DNA of 64,000 nt from Thiogranum sp963752745 (GCA_963752745.1 CAVWAK010000034.1:35773-99772), one strand, 5' to 3'; positions 52,422 through 61,806 are shown, counted from the stretch's first letter. Notes: generated by a model from the sequence alone, not told the origin. A program made the numbers and translations.

Positions 52422-52892
52422 ATGACCATTGCCTATCGCATATCAGAGTACCTTACCGAGCAGGATGCTGATTACGAGATTCTCGATCACCCGCATTCAT
52501 CCACCAGTATGGAAACGGCGCAGGTGTCACATGTGCCCGGTGACCGTATTGCCAAGACGGTGGTGCTGGAAGACGATCGTGGCTACCTGCTGGCGGTTCT
52601 GCCGGCCAGCTGTCGAGTGGATCTGGGTGAATTGCATCGACAAACCAATCGCAATCTTGGTCTGGCCTCCGAGTACGAGCTGGGGGCGCTTTTCGATGAT
52701 TGTGAACCCGGCGCAGTGCCGCCATTTGGCGGTATCTACGACCTGGATACCATTGTTGATGAGAGTCTTAGCGAGCAGTCCGATGTCTATTTCGAGGCTG
52801 GCGACCATGAGCGGCTTATTCGCGTCAGCGCGGAGACATTTGAAGTCCTGCTGGGCGAAGCCCAGCATTCGGAGTTCAGCCGCCCGTTGTAA
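52422..52892 (+). CDS. YbaK/EbsC-family aminoacyl-tRNA deacylase-like protein
   Basis: A 156-residue stand-alone YbaK/ProX-fold protein. The family trans-editing enzymes hydrolyse mischarged tRNA (Cys- or Ala-tRNA-Pro). Motifs include DRIAKTVVLEDDRGYLLAVLPASCRVDL (conserved K in the active site) and CEPGAVPPFGGIYDLDTIVDESL. GGAGGG precedes the ATG. It is not assigned to a specific subfamily such as YbaK or ProXp; the gene is alone and converges on ugd. Confidence 0.88.
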   Translation: MTIAYRISEYLTEQDADYEILDHPHSSTSMETAQVSHVPGDRIAKTVVLEDDRGYLLAVLPASCRVDLGELHRQTNRNLGLASEYELGALFDDCEPGAVPPFGGIYDLDTIVDESLSEQSDVYFEAGDHERLIRVSAETFEVLLGEAQHSEFSRPL

Positions 52893-52897
52893 GCCTG

Positions 52898-54232
52898 CTA
52901 CGGTGAGACTGCAGTGCGGCCGATCGAGTAGTAAGCGAAGCCCTGTTTGACCAGAAAATCGGGGTCATAAAGGTTGCGTCCATCGAAAATCACCGGTGAG
53001 CTCAGGGCGTTGCGAATCAGGTCGAAGTCGGGGCTGCGGAACATGTTCCACTCGGTAACCACGACCAGCGCATCTGCACCCTGCAGTGCTTCGTCGGCTG
53101 ATTCACACAGCGCCATGTCGTTGCGTTCGCCATAAATTCGGGCGGTTTCGTCGCGTGCTTCCGGGTCATAGGCGCGAACACTGGCGCCGGCTTCCCAGAG
53201 CGCTTCCATCAGCACGCGGCTCGACGCTTCGCGCATATCGTCAGTGTTGGGTTTGAAGGCCAGACCCCAGAGTGCCATGGTTTTGCCTTTCAGGTCGCCC
53301 CCGTAATGGGAAGAAATTTTTTCGAACAGGCGGCGCTTCTGGCGGAAATTCACGGCTTCAACAGCGTGCAGCAGTTCCGGTGTGTAATCATTTTGCAGTG
53401 CGGTGCGCTCAAGCGCGCGCACGTCTTTTGGAAAGCAGGAACCGCCGTAGCCGGCACCCGGGTAGATGAACTGGTAGCCGATGCGCGGGTCTGAGCCGAT
53501 GCCAATGCGTACCTGTTCGATATCCGCGCCCAGCTTTTCGGCGATGTTGGATAGTTCGTTCATGAAGCTGATCTTGGTGGCCAACAGTGAGTTGGCGGCA
53601 TATTTGGTGAGCTCCGCTGAACGAATGTCCATGTCCAGTATGCGCTCGTGATTGCGGTTAAACGGCGTGTAGAGTGCGCGCAGCAGTTCTGTAGTGCGCG
53701 GGTTATCGGTGCCAATCACCACGCGGTCCGGGCGCATGAAGTCATCAATTGCGGCACCCTCCTTAAGAAACTCGGGGTTGGAGACAACGTCGAACTCGAT
53801 GGGTGTGCCACGCTGATCGAGCATCTCCTGCACCTGGGCCTTGACCCTGTCGGCGGTGCCTACCGGAACGGTCGATTTATTGATAATGACGCGGTATTCG
53901 TCGAGATGTTCGCCGATTGAGCGGGCAACAGCCAGAACGTGTTGCAGGTCAGCAGAACCGTCCTCGTCGGGTGGGGTGCCGACGGCAATGAACTGGAAGA
54001 GGCCGTGAGCCACGCCCTCGGCGGGATCCAGGGTAAAGTTCAGCCGGCCGGCTTCCTGGTTGCTTCGCAGCATGTCGGTCAGCCCGGGCTCGAAGATCGG
54101 GCTTTCGCCACGCTTCAGCATTTCTATTTTGTTGGGATCGATATCAACACAGAGTACGTCGTTACCTACTTGCGCGAGGCAGGCGCCGGTTACCAGACCG
54201 ACATAGCCGGATCCATATATAGTTACTTTCAT
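52898..54232 (-). CDS. ugd: UDP-glucose 6-dehydrogenase
   Basis: NAD-dependent oxidase of UDP-glucose to UDP-glucuronate, a precursor of polysaccharides. The start at 54232 gives MKVTIYGSGYVGLVTGACLAQVG with the Rossmann GxGYVG motif, and 444 residues. The catalytic cysteine is in PGAGYGGSCFPKDV, with NPEFLKEGAA and the LNPNTDDMREAS-like motif (KPNTDDMREASS). The in-frame extension to 54277 is rejected. The glycan pathway it feeds is not in the window. It is the gene nearest to the tRNA/tuf operon, which is divergent. Confidence 0.94.
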   Translation of the reverse strand: MKVTIYGSGYVGLVTGACLAQVGNDVLCVDIDPNKIEMLKRGESPIFEPGLTDMLRSNQEAGRLNFTLDPAEGVAHGLFQFIAVGTPPDEDGSADLQHVLAVARSIGEHLDEYRVIINKSTVPVGTADRVKAQVQEMLDQRGTPIEFDVVSNPEFLKEGAAIDDFMRPDRVVIGTDNPRTTELLRALYTPFNRNHERILDMDIRSAELTKYAANSLLATKISFMNELSNIAEKLGADIEQVRIGIGSDPRIGYQFIYPGAGYGGSCFPKDVRALERTALQNDYTPELLHAVEAVNFRQKRRLFEKISSHYGGDLKGKTMALWGLAFKPNTDDMREASSRVLMEALWEAGASVRAYDPEARDETARIYGERNDMALCESADEALQGADALVVVTEWNMFRSPDFDLIRNALSSPVIFDGRNLYDPDFLVKQGFAYYSIGRTAVSP

Positions 54233-54405
54233 TAAAATCCCCGAGCTTGTTATGGATACTGTAACCCGAGACGGCAACAGAGCTGACGGGCTCCTGCGGC
54301 TGATGATTACGGGCGGCGCTATCTTATCACCCCTTCGGTGGCTGCGGAATCTAATCCGATAGTCACAAGGTAACAGTTTTATTAAGAAAATCGCGTTTTC
54401 TGCGG

Positions 54406-54434
54406 TTGACAGCGGCGCGCGCTCAGATCAAAAT
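54406..54434 (+). promoter_or_regulatory. Promoter of the tRNA-tuf operon
   Basis: A perfect -35 (TTGACA, 54406-54411) is followed by a 17-bp spacer and a -10 CAAAAT (54429-54434). A GC-rich discriminator (CGCGGC) follows, as in stable-RNA promoters under stringent control. The tRNA-Tyr gene begins 16 bp beyond the -10. No factor-independent terminator interrupts the tRNA-tuf-tRNA-secE run. Confidence 0.65.
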
Positions 54435-54450
54435 ACGCGGCTTGCGTTTT

Positions 54451-54535
54451 GGAGGGGTTCCCGAGTGGTCAAAGGGATCAGACTGTAAATCTGACGGCTC
54501 AGCCTTCGGAGGTTCAAATCCTCCCCCCTCCACCA
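54451..54535 (+). tRNA. tRNA-Tyr (GTA)
   Basis: An 85-nt class II tRNA with a long variable arm. The acceptor stem pairs GGAGGGG with CCCCTCC, the discriminator is A and CCA is encoded. The anticodon loop contains GTA (CTGTAAAT). First gene of the tRNA-Tyr, Gly, Thr, tuf block. Confidence 0.97.
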
Positions 54536-54552
54536 GGTGCTAGATTTGAAGC

Positions 54553-54626
<74 letters not shown>

Positions 54627-54637
54627 AGGTGGAATTT

Positions 54638-54713
<76 letters not shown>

Positions 54714-54773
54714 GATATAGCGTTATATATAGTGTAAACATAGCTTGGCGACTACCACGGGGAGAACCGTCCG

Positions 54774-55964
54774 ATGTCCAAGGAAAAATTTGAACGTACG
54801 AAGCCGCATGTCAATGTGGGAACGATTGGTCACGTTGACCATGGCAAGACGACGCTGACGGCGGCGCTGACGAAAGTGGGTGCAGAGCTTCAGGGTGGTG
54901 AGTTCAAGGCCTACGATCAGATTGATAATGCGCCGGAAGAACGGGCACGTGGTATCACGATTGCGACCGCGCACGTGGAATATGAGACGGACGCCCGTCA
55001 CTACGCGCACGTGGACTGCCCCGGACATGCTGACTATGTGAAGAACATGATCACCGGTGCGGCGCAGATGGACGGTGCGATCCTGGTGGTGAGCGCAGCT
55101 GACGGCCCGATGCCGCAGACCCGCGAGCACATCCTGCTGGCGCGCCAGGTGGGTGTGCCGTACATCCTGGTCTACATGAACAAGGCCGACCAGGTGGACG
55201 ACGAAGAATTGCTGGAGCTGGTGGAAATGGAAATTCGTGAGCTGCTGTCCAGCTACGACTTCCCGGGTGACGACACCCCGATCATCACCGGTTCGGCGCT
55301 GAAAGCGCTGGAAGGTGATACCAGTGACATTGGTGTGCCTTCGATCGTGAAGCTGTTTGCAGCCCTGGACGAGTACATTCCGATGCCGGAGCGTCCTGTG
55401 GACCAGCCGTTCCTGCTGCCGATCGAGGACGTGTTCTCGATTTCGGGTCGCGGTACGGTGGTGACCGGTCGTGTGGAACGTGGCCGCGTGAACGTAGGCG
55501 ACGAGATCGAGATCGTGGGTATCCGCGATACGACCAAGACGACCTGTACGGGTGTGGAGATGTTCCGCAAGTTGCTGGATTCGGGAGAAGCCGGCGACAA
55601 CGTGGGTGTGCTGCTGCGTGGCACCAAGCGTGAAGACGTGGAGCGTGGCCAGGTGCTGTGTGTACCGGGCAGTATTACGCCGCACACCAAGTTCGAAGCT
55701 GAAGTGTATGTACTGTCGAAGGATGAAGGTGGTCGTCACACGCCGTTCTTCAGTAACTACCGCCCGCAGTTTTACTTCCGTACCACGGACGTGACGGGTG
55801 CTGTTGATCTGCCGGAAGGCGTTGAGATGGTGATGCCGGGTGACAACATCAAGATGACGGTGAGTTTGATAGCGCCGATCGCGATGGAAGAAGGTCTGCG
55901 TTTTGCGATCCGTGAAGGTGGCCGTACCGTTGGCGCCGGCGTGGTCGCAAAAATTCTCGAGTAA
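54774..55964 (+). CDS. tuf: Elongation factor Tu
   Basis: GTPase that delivers aminoacyl-tRNA to the ribosome. The 396-residue protein has all G motifs: G1 GHVDHGKTT, G2 ARGITI, G3 DCPGHADY, G4 (MNKAD), and the domain 2/3 sequences (PFLLPIEDVFSISGRGTVVTGRVERG). It lies between tRNA-Thr and tRNA-Trp, the tufB position of gammaproteobacteria; a second copy near rpsJ/fusA would be outside this window. Base composition resembles its neighbours. Confidence 0.98.
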   Translation: MSKEKFERTKPHVNVGTIGHVDHGKTTLTAALTKVGAELQGGEFKAYDQIDNAPEERARGITIATAHVEYETDARHYAHVDCPGHADYVKNMITGAAQMDGAILVVSAADGPMPQTREHILLARQVGVPYILVYMNKADQVDDEELLELVEMEIRELLSSYDFPGDDTPIITGSALKALEGDTSDIGVPSIVKLFAALDEYIPMPERPVDQPFLLPIEDVFSISGRGTVVTGRVERGRVNVGDEIEIVGIRDTTKTTCTGVEMFRKLLDSGEAGDNVGVLLRGTKREDVERGQVLCVPGSITPHTKFEAEVYVLSKDEGGRHTPFFSNYRPQFYFRTTDVTGAVDLPEGVEMVMPGDNIKMTVSLIAPIAMEEGLRFAIREGGRTVGAGVVAKILE

Positions 55965-55972
55965 TTGTTTAT

Positions 55973-56048
<76 letters not shown>

Positions 56049-56099
56049 TAAACGAGGTGGGTGCAGAAGTTGATTCTGCGCCCATACCATTAAGGAAGT

Positions 56100-56471
56100 A
56101 TGAATACAGAAGCACAGGCATCCGGAATGGATACCGTCAAATTGACCGCCGCCGTATTGCTGCTGGGCGCTGCTGTCGTTGCATTTTACTGGTTTGCTGA
56201 TCAGTCGCTGCTGTTTCGCGTGCTGGGGCTGCTGGGTGTGGTGGCTGTATCTGTGCTGATTGCATCGCAGACAATGCTTGGGCGCTCAACCTGGTCGTTC
56301 ATCGGTGCGACCCGCAATGAGGTTCGCAAGGTCGTCTGGCCGACGCGTGCAGAAACGACGCAGACCGTAATGGCGGTTGTGTTTGTTGTCATCCTGATGG
56401 GTGTGCTGCTGTGGTTGCTGGATATGTTTTTGTTATGGGCGATCCGTCTGTTAACAGGTCAGGGAGGCTGA
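56100..56471 (+). CDS. secE: Preprotein translocase subunit SecE
   Basis: Small membrane subunit of the SecYEG translocon; 123 residues with three membrane segments like the E. coli protein (about residues 16-38, 42-60 and 92-118). The conserved cytoplasmic region before the last segment is ATRNEVRKVVWPTRAETTQT, the core SecE motif. The next gene, nusG, begins 3 bp later. It has the standard secE-nusG order. Confidence 0.95.
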   Translation: MNTEAQASGMDTVKLTAAVLLLGAAVVAFYWFADQSLLFRVLGLLGVVAVSVLIASQTMLGRSTWSFIGATRNEVRKVVWPTRAETTQTVMAVVFVVILMGVLLWLLDMFLLWAIRLLTGQGG

Positions 56472-56474
56472 TTC

Positions 56475-57008
56475 GTGGCGATGCGTTGGTACGTGGTGCA
56501 CGCGTATTCCGGTTTCGAAAACCGGGTTAAGCAGTCGTTGATCGAGCGCGTGGCGCGTAGCGGACTGGAAGACAAGTTTGGTGAAATCCTGGTGCCCACC
56601 GAGGAAGTGGTGGAGATGCGTGAAGGCCAGAAGCGTCGCAGCGAACGCAAGTTCTTCCCGGGTTATGTGCTGGTGCATATGGATATGGATGATGACACCT
56701 GGCACATGGTTAAGGATGTGCCCAAGGTGCTCGGTTTCATCGGTGGAACCAGTGACCGGCCAGCGCCGATCACAGACCGGGAGGCCGATGCCATATTGCA
56801 GCGTGTGCAGGAAGGTGTCGAGAAGCCGCGGCCGAAAGTATTGTTCGAGCCGGGCGAAGTTGTGCGCGTTACCGACGGGCCCTTCAATGATTTCAATGGT
56901 GTGGTGGAAGAAGTCAACTACGAAAAGAGCAAGCTGCGTGTCGCAGTTATGATTTTCGGGCGTTCCACACCAGTCGATCTGGATTTCGGTCAGGTCGAAA
57001 AAGGCTGA
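56475..57008 (+). CDS. nusG: Transcription termination/antitermination factor NusG
   Basis: Elongation factor that binds RNA polymerase and Rho. Length 177 residues. The NGN domain (MRWYVVHAYSGFENRVKQSLIERV) is followed by a KOW domain (FEPGEVVRVTDGPFNDFNGVVEEVNYEKSKLRVAVMIFGRSTPVDLDF). The start is GTG at 56475 with GGGAGG 7 nt upstream; an ATG two codons later is possible. NusG-Rho interplay is relevant because rho lies in this same window. Confidence 0.97.
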   Translation: MAMRWYVVHAYSGFENRVKQSLIERVARSGLEDKFGEILVPTEEVVEMREGQKRRSERKFFPGYVLVHMDMDDDTWHMVKDVPKVLGFIGGTSDRPAPITDREADAILQRVQEGVEKPRPKVLFEPGEVVRVTDGPFNDFNGVVEEVNYEKSKLRVAVMIFGRSTPVDLDFGQVEKG

Positions 57009-57087
57009 TTTATCCGGGGGCAGAATTAATTTCTGTCTCCAGTATTAACGGGGAGCCGCGAGGCGCTTGAACCCACAGGAGTAATCG

Positions 57088-57522
57088 ATGGCTAAGAAAA
57101 TCGAGGCGTATATCAAGCTGCAGGTGCCAGCTCAGGAAGCTAATCCCAGCCCGCCGGTCGGCCCGGCTTTGGGTCAGCACGGCGTCAATATCATGGAATT
57201 CTGCAAGGCCTTTAATGCACAGACGCAGGGCCTTGAAAAAAGTATGCCGGTGCCGGTGGTGATCACCGTTTACAGCGACCGTAGTTTCACCTTTATCACC
57301 AAGACACCGCCTGCCGCTGTGCTGTTGAAGAAGGCTGCGGGCATCCCCAAGGGTTCCGGCCGCCCCAATACCGAGAAGGTTGGCAAGGTAAACCGCGCAC
57401 AGCTTGAGGAAGTCGCCAAGGTGAAAATGCCGGACATCACGGCAGCCGATATGGACGCCGCGGTGCGTACCATCGCCGGTACTGCTCGCAGTATGGGGCT
57501 GGATACGGAAGGGGTGGAATAA
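57088..57522 (+). CDS. rplK: 50S ribosomal protein L11
   Basis: 144-residue ribosomal protein at the GTPase-associated centre. Motifs: YIKLQVPAQEANPSPPVGPALGQHGVNIMEFCKAFN and the C-terminal RNA-binding domain (VKMPDIT, AAVRTIAGTARSMGLDTEG). GGAG precedes the ATG. Together with rplA it makes a two-gene L11-L1 transcript that is usually feedback-controlled by L1; the L1 target site here was not located with confidence. Confidence 0.98.
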   Translation: MAKKIEAYIKLQVPAQEANPSPPVGPALGQHGVNIMEFCKAFNAQTQGLEKSMPVPVVITVYSDRSFTFITKTPPAAVLLKKAAGIPKGSGRPNTEKVGKVNRAQLEEVAKVKMPDITAADMDAAVRTIAGTARSMGLDTEGVE

Positions 57523-57525
57523 ATC

Positions 57526-58221
57526 ATGGCTAAATTAAGCAGGCGCGCCAAGATGATCGCCGAGAAGGTTGAGCCCGGCAAGCTGTACCCTGTTGATGAA
57601 GCACTGGGTCTGGTATCCGAGCTGTCAAAGGTTAAATTTAATGAATCGGTGGATGTCAGTATCAACCTGGGCGTAGATCCGCGTAAGTCCGATCAGGTTG
57701 TTCGCAGCTCCACTGTATTACCGCATGGCACAGGCAAGACGGTTCGTGTTGCCGTGTTCACGCAGGGTGCCAATGCCGACGCGGCCAAGGAAGCCGGTGC
57801 CGACATAGTCGGTATGGATGATCTGGCCGACGAAGTGAAAAAAGGCAATATGGATTTCGATGTGGTCATTGCCAGTCCTGACGCCATGCGCGTAGTTGGC
57901 CAGCTGGGCCAGATCCTGGGTCCGCGTGGCCTGATGCCGAACCCGAAGGTGGGTACGGTGACTCCGGACGTTGCAGCAGCTGTGACCAATGCCAAGGCGG
58001 GACAGGTGCGCTACCGCACGGACAAGGGCGGTATCATCCATTGCTCCATCGGCAAGGCTGATTTCAAAGTCGATCAGCTGCGTGAGAATTTGCAAATGTT
58101 GCTGAATGACCTGAATAAATTGAAGCCATCCTCGGCGAAGGGTGTGTATATGAAGAAAATTACGGTATCGAGCACCATGGGCCCCGGCCTGGGTGTCGAT
58201 CAGGCAACCCTGGAGCTGTAA
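57526..58221 (+). CDS. rplA: 50S ribosomal protein L1
   Basis: 231-residue ribosomal protein forming the L1 stalk and an autogenous repressor in relatives. Motifs include KFNESVDVSINLGVDPRKSDQVVR, GTGKTVRVAVFTQG, GPRGLMPNPKVGTVT and the C-terminal SSTMGPGLGVD. Starts 3 bp after rplK. A long leader (see L10 leader) separates it from rplJ. Confidence 0.98.
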   Translation: MAKLSRRAKMIAEKVEPGKLYPVDEALGLVSELSKVKFNESVDVSINLGVDPRKSDQVVRSSTVLPHGTGKTVRVAVFTQGANADAAKEAGADIVGMDDLADEVKKGNMDFDVVIASPDAMRVVGQLGQILGPRGLMPNPKVGTVTPDVAAAVTNAKAGQVRYRTDKGGIIHCSIGKADFKVDQLRENLQMLLNDLNKLKPSSAKGVYMKKITVSSTMGPGLGVDQATLEL

Positions 58222-58239
58222 TTTTCAATTCGTTTTGAC

Positions 58240-58446
58240 GCTGCTCGGACTTCCGGGAAGCCGTCAAAGACCGCAGGTGCCGACAGGCTTAATGGCTGGA
58301 CAGTAGTCCGAAACCTGCGCAGATGGTGAAACCCCGACAGAATTTTCTGTTCGTGGTCACCGCAACCGGTGTTTCCAGCCTTTTTGGCTGGCGCACCGTA
58401 ACAGTGGATGGGGTTGCATTCTTATCCCGTCTACGGAGGTAAACAG
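58240..58446 (+). ncRNA. L10 leader region (ribosomal protein autoregulatory RNA)
   Basis: A 225-bp gap between rplA and rplJ matches the position of the L10 leader, which binds L10 and L7/L12 to repress translation. It contains several short inverted repeats, including a loop near TTTTCTG and a later hairpin ACAACCGGTGTT... The fold was not derived here, so exact limits are unsure; the designation rests on location and the family pattern. Confidence 0.65.
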
Positions 58447-58974
58447 GTGGCACTAAGTCTTGAAGAGAAAAAGGCTGTAGTTTCGGAGGTTGCTGTAATC
58501 GCCGCTGAGGCGCATTCAGCCGTTGCTGCCGAGTATCGTGGTCTGACCGTTGAGGAGATGACGGAGTTGCGTGCCAAGGCGCGTGACGGCGGAGTCTACC
58601 TGCGCGTGGTCAAGAACACGCTCGCCAAACGTGCTATTGAAGGTACTGACTTTGAGTGTATGCAGGACGGTCTGGCCGGCCCGCTGCTGCTGGCTTTCTC
58701 CCAGGAGGAGCCAGGTGCAGCTGCGCGACTGGTAAAGGACTTTTCCAAAGAGCACGATCAGTTGATACCCAAACTGGTGTCGTTTGGCGGTGAGATGCTC
58801 AGCGCATCGGATCTGGATCGTCTGGCGAAGATGCCGACCCGCGACCAGGCTATCAGCTTGCTGATGGCCGTAATGAAAGCCCCGACCGAGAAGTTTGTCC
58901 GCACCCTCAACGAGGTGCCTGGCAAGCTGGTTCGTACCGTGGCGGCCGTTCGCGATCAGAAACAATCAGCCTGA
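58447..58974 (+). CDS. rplJ: 50S ribosomal protein L10
   Basis: 175-residue ribosomal stalk base protein. From GTG 58447 the protein starts MALSLEEKKAVVSEV and has VAAEYRGLTVEEMTELRAKAR, LRVVKNTLAKRAIEGTDF and a C-terminal tail that binds L7/L12. The ORF is open to 58408, but this GTG follows an ACGGAGG ribosome-binding site. It precedes rplL by 38 bp. Confidence 0.97.
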   Translation: MALSLEEKKAVVSEVAVIAAEAHSAVAAEYRGLTVEEMTELRAKARDGGVYLRVVKNTLAKRAIEGTDFECMQDGLAGPLLLAFSQEEPGAAARLVKDFSKEHDQLIPKLVSFGGEMLSASDLDRLAKMPTRDQAISLLMAVMKAPTEKFVRTLNEVPGKLVRTVAAVRDQKQSA

Positions 58975-59012
58975 TCTATTTAATAGTTATCAATTTTCTG
59001 GAGTAAGCAATT

Positions 59013-59390
59013 ATGGCAACGTCTCAAGAAGACATTTTGGAAGCGATTTCCAGCATGAGTGTAATGGAGGTCGTCGATCTGATCTCCGCTATGGAAGAAA
59101 AGTTCGGTGTATCTGCAGCTGCTGCTGTGGCAGCTGCTCCGGCAGCTGCTGGTGATGCTGGTGCAGTCGCAGAAGAGCAGACCGAGTTCGACGTAGTGAT
59201 GACAAGCTTTGGTGCCAACAAGGTATCCGTCATCAAGGCTGTTCGTGGTATTACCGGCCTGGGTCTGAAGGAAGCCAAGGATCTTGTGGAAGGTGCGCCT
59301 TCTCCAATCAAGGAAGCTGCTTCCAAAGACGAAGCCGAAGACATCAAGAAGCAGTTGGAAGAAGCCGGCGCGTCTGTCGAGGTCAAGTAA
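59013..59390 (+). CDS. rplL: 50S ribosomal protein L7/L12
   Basis: 125-residue stalk protein. N-terminal dimerisation helix (EDILEAISSMSVMEVVDLISAMEEKFGV), an Ala-rich hinge, and the C-terminal domain with KVSVIKAVRGITGLGLKEAKDLVEGAPSPIKE. GGAG precedes the ATG. After the stop comes an attenuator-like hairpin before rpoB. Confidence 0.98.
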   Translation: MATSQEDILEAISSMSVMEVVDLISAMEEKFGVSAAAAVAAAPAAAGDAGAVAEEQTEFDVVMTSFGANKVSVIKAVRGITGLGLKEAKDLVEGAPSPIKEAASKDEAEDIKKQLEEAGASVEVK

Positions 59391-59469
59391 CAACCTTGAC
59401 GCCAGCAGGCATTGTCCAACTGGCCCAACTGGCCACCGCTGGCCGAGTGCCGGCGGGACGTCCGGGAGC

Positions 59470-59501
59470 GGCTGGTAGCGCATTTGCGCTGCCGGCCTTT
59501 T
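59470..59501 (+). terminator. Attenuator between rplL and rpoB
   Basis: A 12-bp stem (59470-59481 with 59486-59497, one or two G-T wobbles) encloses a 4-nt loop and is followed by TTTT. It lies 80 bp after rplL and 44 bp before rpoB. A partial terminator at this point is a known feature in E. coli that lowers rpoBC expression relative to ribosomal protein genes; a similar role is inferred here. Confidence 0.7.
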
Positions 59502-59544
59502 CCCGTTTCTGAGTATTTAAAGAATTTTGTTAAGAGGAACACCG

Positions 59545-61806
59545 ATGGCTTACAGCTATACCGAAAAGAAACGTATCCGCAAGGATTTCGGCAAGCGGCA
59601 GAGTGTACTGGAGGTACCGTATCTTCTGGCGACGCAGCTGAATTCGTATCGGGACTTTTTGCAGGCTGATAAAGATGTCGATAACCGTATCGACAAAGGC
59701 CTGCATGCAGCCTTTTCTTCGGTGTTCCCGATTACCAGTTACGCAGGAACTGCGGCGCTGGACTATGTCAGCTATCGGCTGGGTGAGCCGGTTTTTGATG
59801 TAAAAGAATGTCAGATGCGCGGCATGACCTATGCAGCCCCGTTGCGCGCGCTGGTGCGTCTTATCATTTACGATAAAGATGGCGCCAACAAGTCCATCAA
59901 GGACATCAAGGAGCAGGAAGTCTACATGGGCGAACTGCCGTTGATGACAGACAACGGTACCTTTGTGATTAATGGTACCGAGCGTGTCATTGTCTCCCAG
60001 CTGCACCGTTCGCCGGGCGTGTTCTTTGATCACGACAAGGGCAAGACCCATTCGTCAGGTAAGTTGCTGTTCTCCGCACGTGTAATTCCTTACCGCGGTT
60101 CGTGGCTGGACCTGGAGTTCGACGCCAAGGATTCGCTGTTCGTGCGTATCGACCGCCGCCGCAAGTTGCCGGCGACGGTGTTGTTGCGTGCGCTTGGTTA
60201 TGAAACCGAGCAGATACTGGACATTTTCTTCGATACCAACACCTTCTATATCGGGGCCGAAAAACTCGAACTGGATCTGGTGGCCGAGCGCTTGCGCGGT
60301 GAAACCGCAACTTTCGATATCAAGGCCAAGAACAAGGTGATTGTCGAAGAAGGGCGACGTGTTACTGCGCGGCATATTCGTGAGCTTGAAAAAGCCAACA
60401 TCAAGAAACTGGAAGTGCCGGTAGAGTATCTGGTCGGCAAGATGTTGTCGAAGAGCCTGGTCAACACCGAGACCGGTGAAGTAATCGCCAATGCCAATGA
60501 CGAACTTACAGAAGAGTTGATTGAAGCTATTCGTGCCGCAGGCGTGAAGGAAATCACCACGCTGTATATCAATGATCTTGATCGTGGTCCGTATATTTCC
60601 AATACTTTGCGCATCGATCCTACGACCACGCAGCTGGAAGCGCAGGTGGAAATTTACCGTATGATGCGTCCGGGCGAGCCCCCGACCAAAGACGCTGCGC
60701 AGAACCTTTTCCATAACCTGTTCTTCACTTTTGAGCGTTACGACCTGTCGGCTGTGGGGCGCATGAAGTTCAACCGTCGTGTGGGCAATGAGGGTGATAC
60801 CGGTGTTGGCATCCTCTACGACGGTGTTTACTTCAATAAGCGCGCAGGAAAAGGTGATGAGGTTGCCAAAAAATCCGTCGAAAAACTGGGTGACAGCTCC
60901 GATATCCTCAAGGTGATGACCACCCTGGTGGATATTCGCAATGGTAACGGTGTGGTTGATGATATCGATCACCTTGGTAACCGGCGTATCCGCTGTGTCG
61001 GCGAAATGGCTGAAAATGTATTCCGCATTGGTCTGGTGCGTGTAGAGCGAGCTGTCAAGGAACGTCTCAGTGTCGCCGAGTCGGAAAGCCTGATGCCCCA
61101 GGAGCTGATTAATGCCAAGCCGGTGGCTGCTGCAATCAAGGAATTCTTCGGTTCCAGCCAGCTGTCGCAGTTCATGGATCAGAATAATCCGTTGTCTGAA
61201 GTTACCCATAAACGCCGTGTCTCTGCATTGGGCCCCGGTGGTCTGACTCGTGAGCGCGCGGGTTTCGAGGTGCGCGACGTGCACCCGACCCACTACGGTC
61301 GTGTCTGCCCGATCGAGACACCGGAAGGCCCGAATATCGGGTTGATTAATTCACTGGCTGTGTATTCACGCACCAATGAGTACGGCTTCCTGGAAACGCC
61401 TTACCGCAAGGTGGTCGATGGCCACGTAACTGATGAAGTGCAATATCTTTCAGCTATCGAGGAAGGTGAGTTTGTTATCTCCCAGGCGAATGCCACAACG
61501 GACAGCAAGGGCCGACTGATTGATGAGCTGGTGTCTTCGCGTCACCAGAACGAATTCACGCTGTCGTCACCCGATCGTGTTGACTACATTGATGTGTCAC
61601 CGAAACAGATTGTTTCAGTCGCTGCCGCGTTGATTCCGTTCCTGGAGCACGATGATGCCAACCGCGCGCTGATGGGTTCCAATATGCAGCGTCAGGCTGT
61701 GCCGACCTTGCGTGCCGAAAAGCCGCTGGTGGGCACCGGTATCGAGCGTACTGTTGCGATCGACTCCGGCGTAACCGTGGTTGGCAAATCGCGGTGGTGT
61801 GGTTGA
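59545..61806 (+). CDS. rpoB: RNA polymerase beta subunit RpoB, N-terminal part (frameshifted)
   Basis: Beta subunit of RNA polymerase, residues 1 to about 745. Seen are the start MAYSYTEKKRIRKDFGKR, the protrusion and lobe region, DHDKGKTHSSGK, and the rifampicin-region motif SQFMDQNNPLSEVTHKRRVSALGPGGLTRERAGFEVRDVH. Reading stops at 61806 after GVTVVGKSRWCG because of a single extra base near 61783-61789; the protein continues at 61781 in another frame. The start is the ATG with AGGA upstream; the open frame to 59527 is rejected. The frameshift is most likely an error in the sequence, because rpoB is essential and single-copy. Confidence 0.95.
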   Translation: MAYSYTEKKRIRKDFGKRQSVLEVPYLLATQLNSYRDFLQADKDVDNRIDKGLHAAFSSVFPITSYAGTAALDYVSYRLGEPVFDVKECQMRGMTYAAPLRALVRLIIYDKDGANKSIKDIKEQEVYMGELPLMTDNGTFVINGTERVIVSQLHRSPGVFFDHDKGKTHSSGKLLFSARVIPYRGSWLDLEFDAKDSLFVRIDRRRKLPATVLLRALGYETEQILDIFFDTNTFYIGAEKLELDLVAERLRGETATFDIKAKNKVIVEEGRRVTARHIRELEKANIKKLEVPVEYLVGKMLSKSLVNTETGEVIANANDELTEELIEAIRAAGVKEITTLYINDLDRGPYISNTLRIDPTTTQLEAQVEIYRMMRPGEPPTKDAAQNLFHNLFFTFERYDLSAVGRMKFNRRVGNEGDTGVGILYDGVYFNKRAGKGDEVAKKSVEKLGDSSDILKVMTTLVDIRNGNGVVDDIDHLGNRRIRCVGEMAENVFRIGLVRVERAVKERLSVAESESLMPQELINAKPVAAAIKEFFGSSQLSQFMDQNNPLSEVTHKRRVSALGPGGLTRERAGFEVRDVHPTHYGRVCPIETPEGPNIGLINSLAVYSRTNEYGFLETPYRKVVDGHVTDEVQYLSAIEEGEFVISQANATTDSKGRLIDELVSSRHQNEFTLSSPDRVDYIDVSPKQIVSVAAALIPFLEHDDANRALMGSNMQRQAVPTLRAEKPLVGTGIERTVAIDSGVTVVGKSRWCG

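Noticed and set aside
60055..61293. A 412-codon open frame on the minus strand
   Set aside because: Antisense shadow of rpoB, with no start site signal and His/Gln-rich composition.
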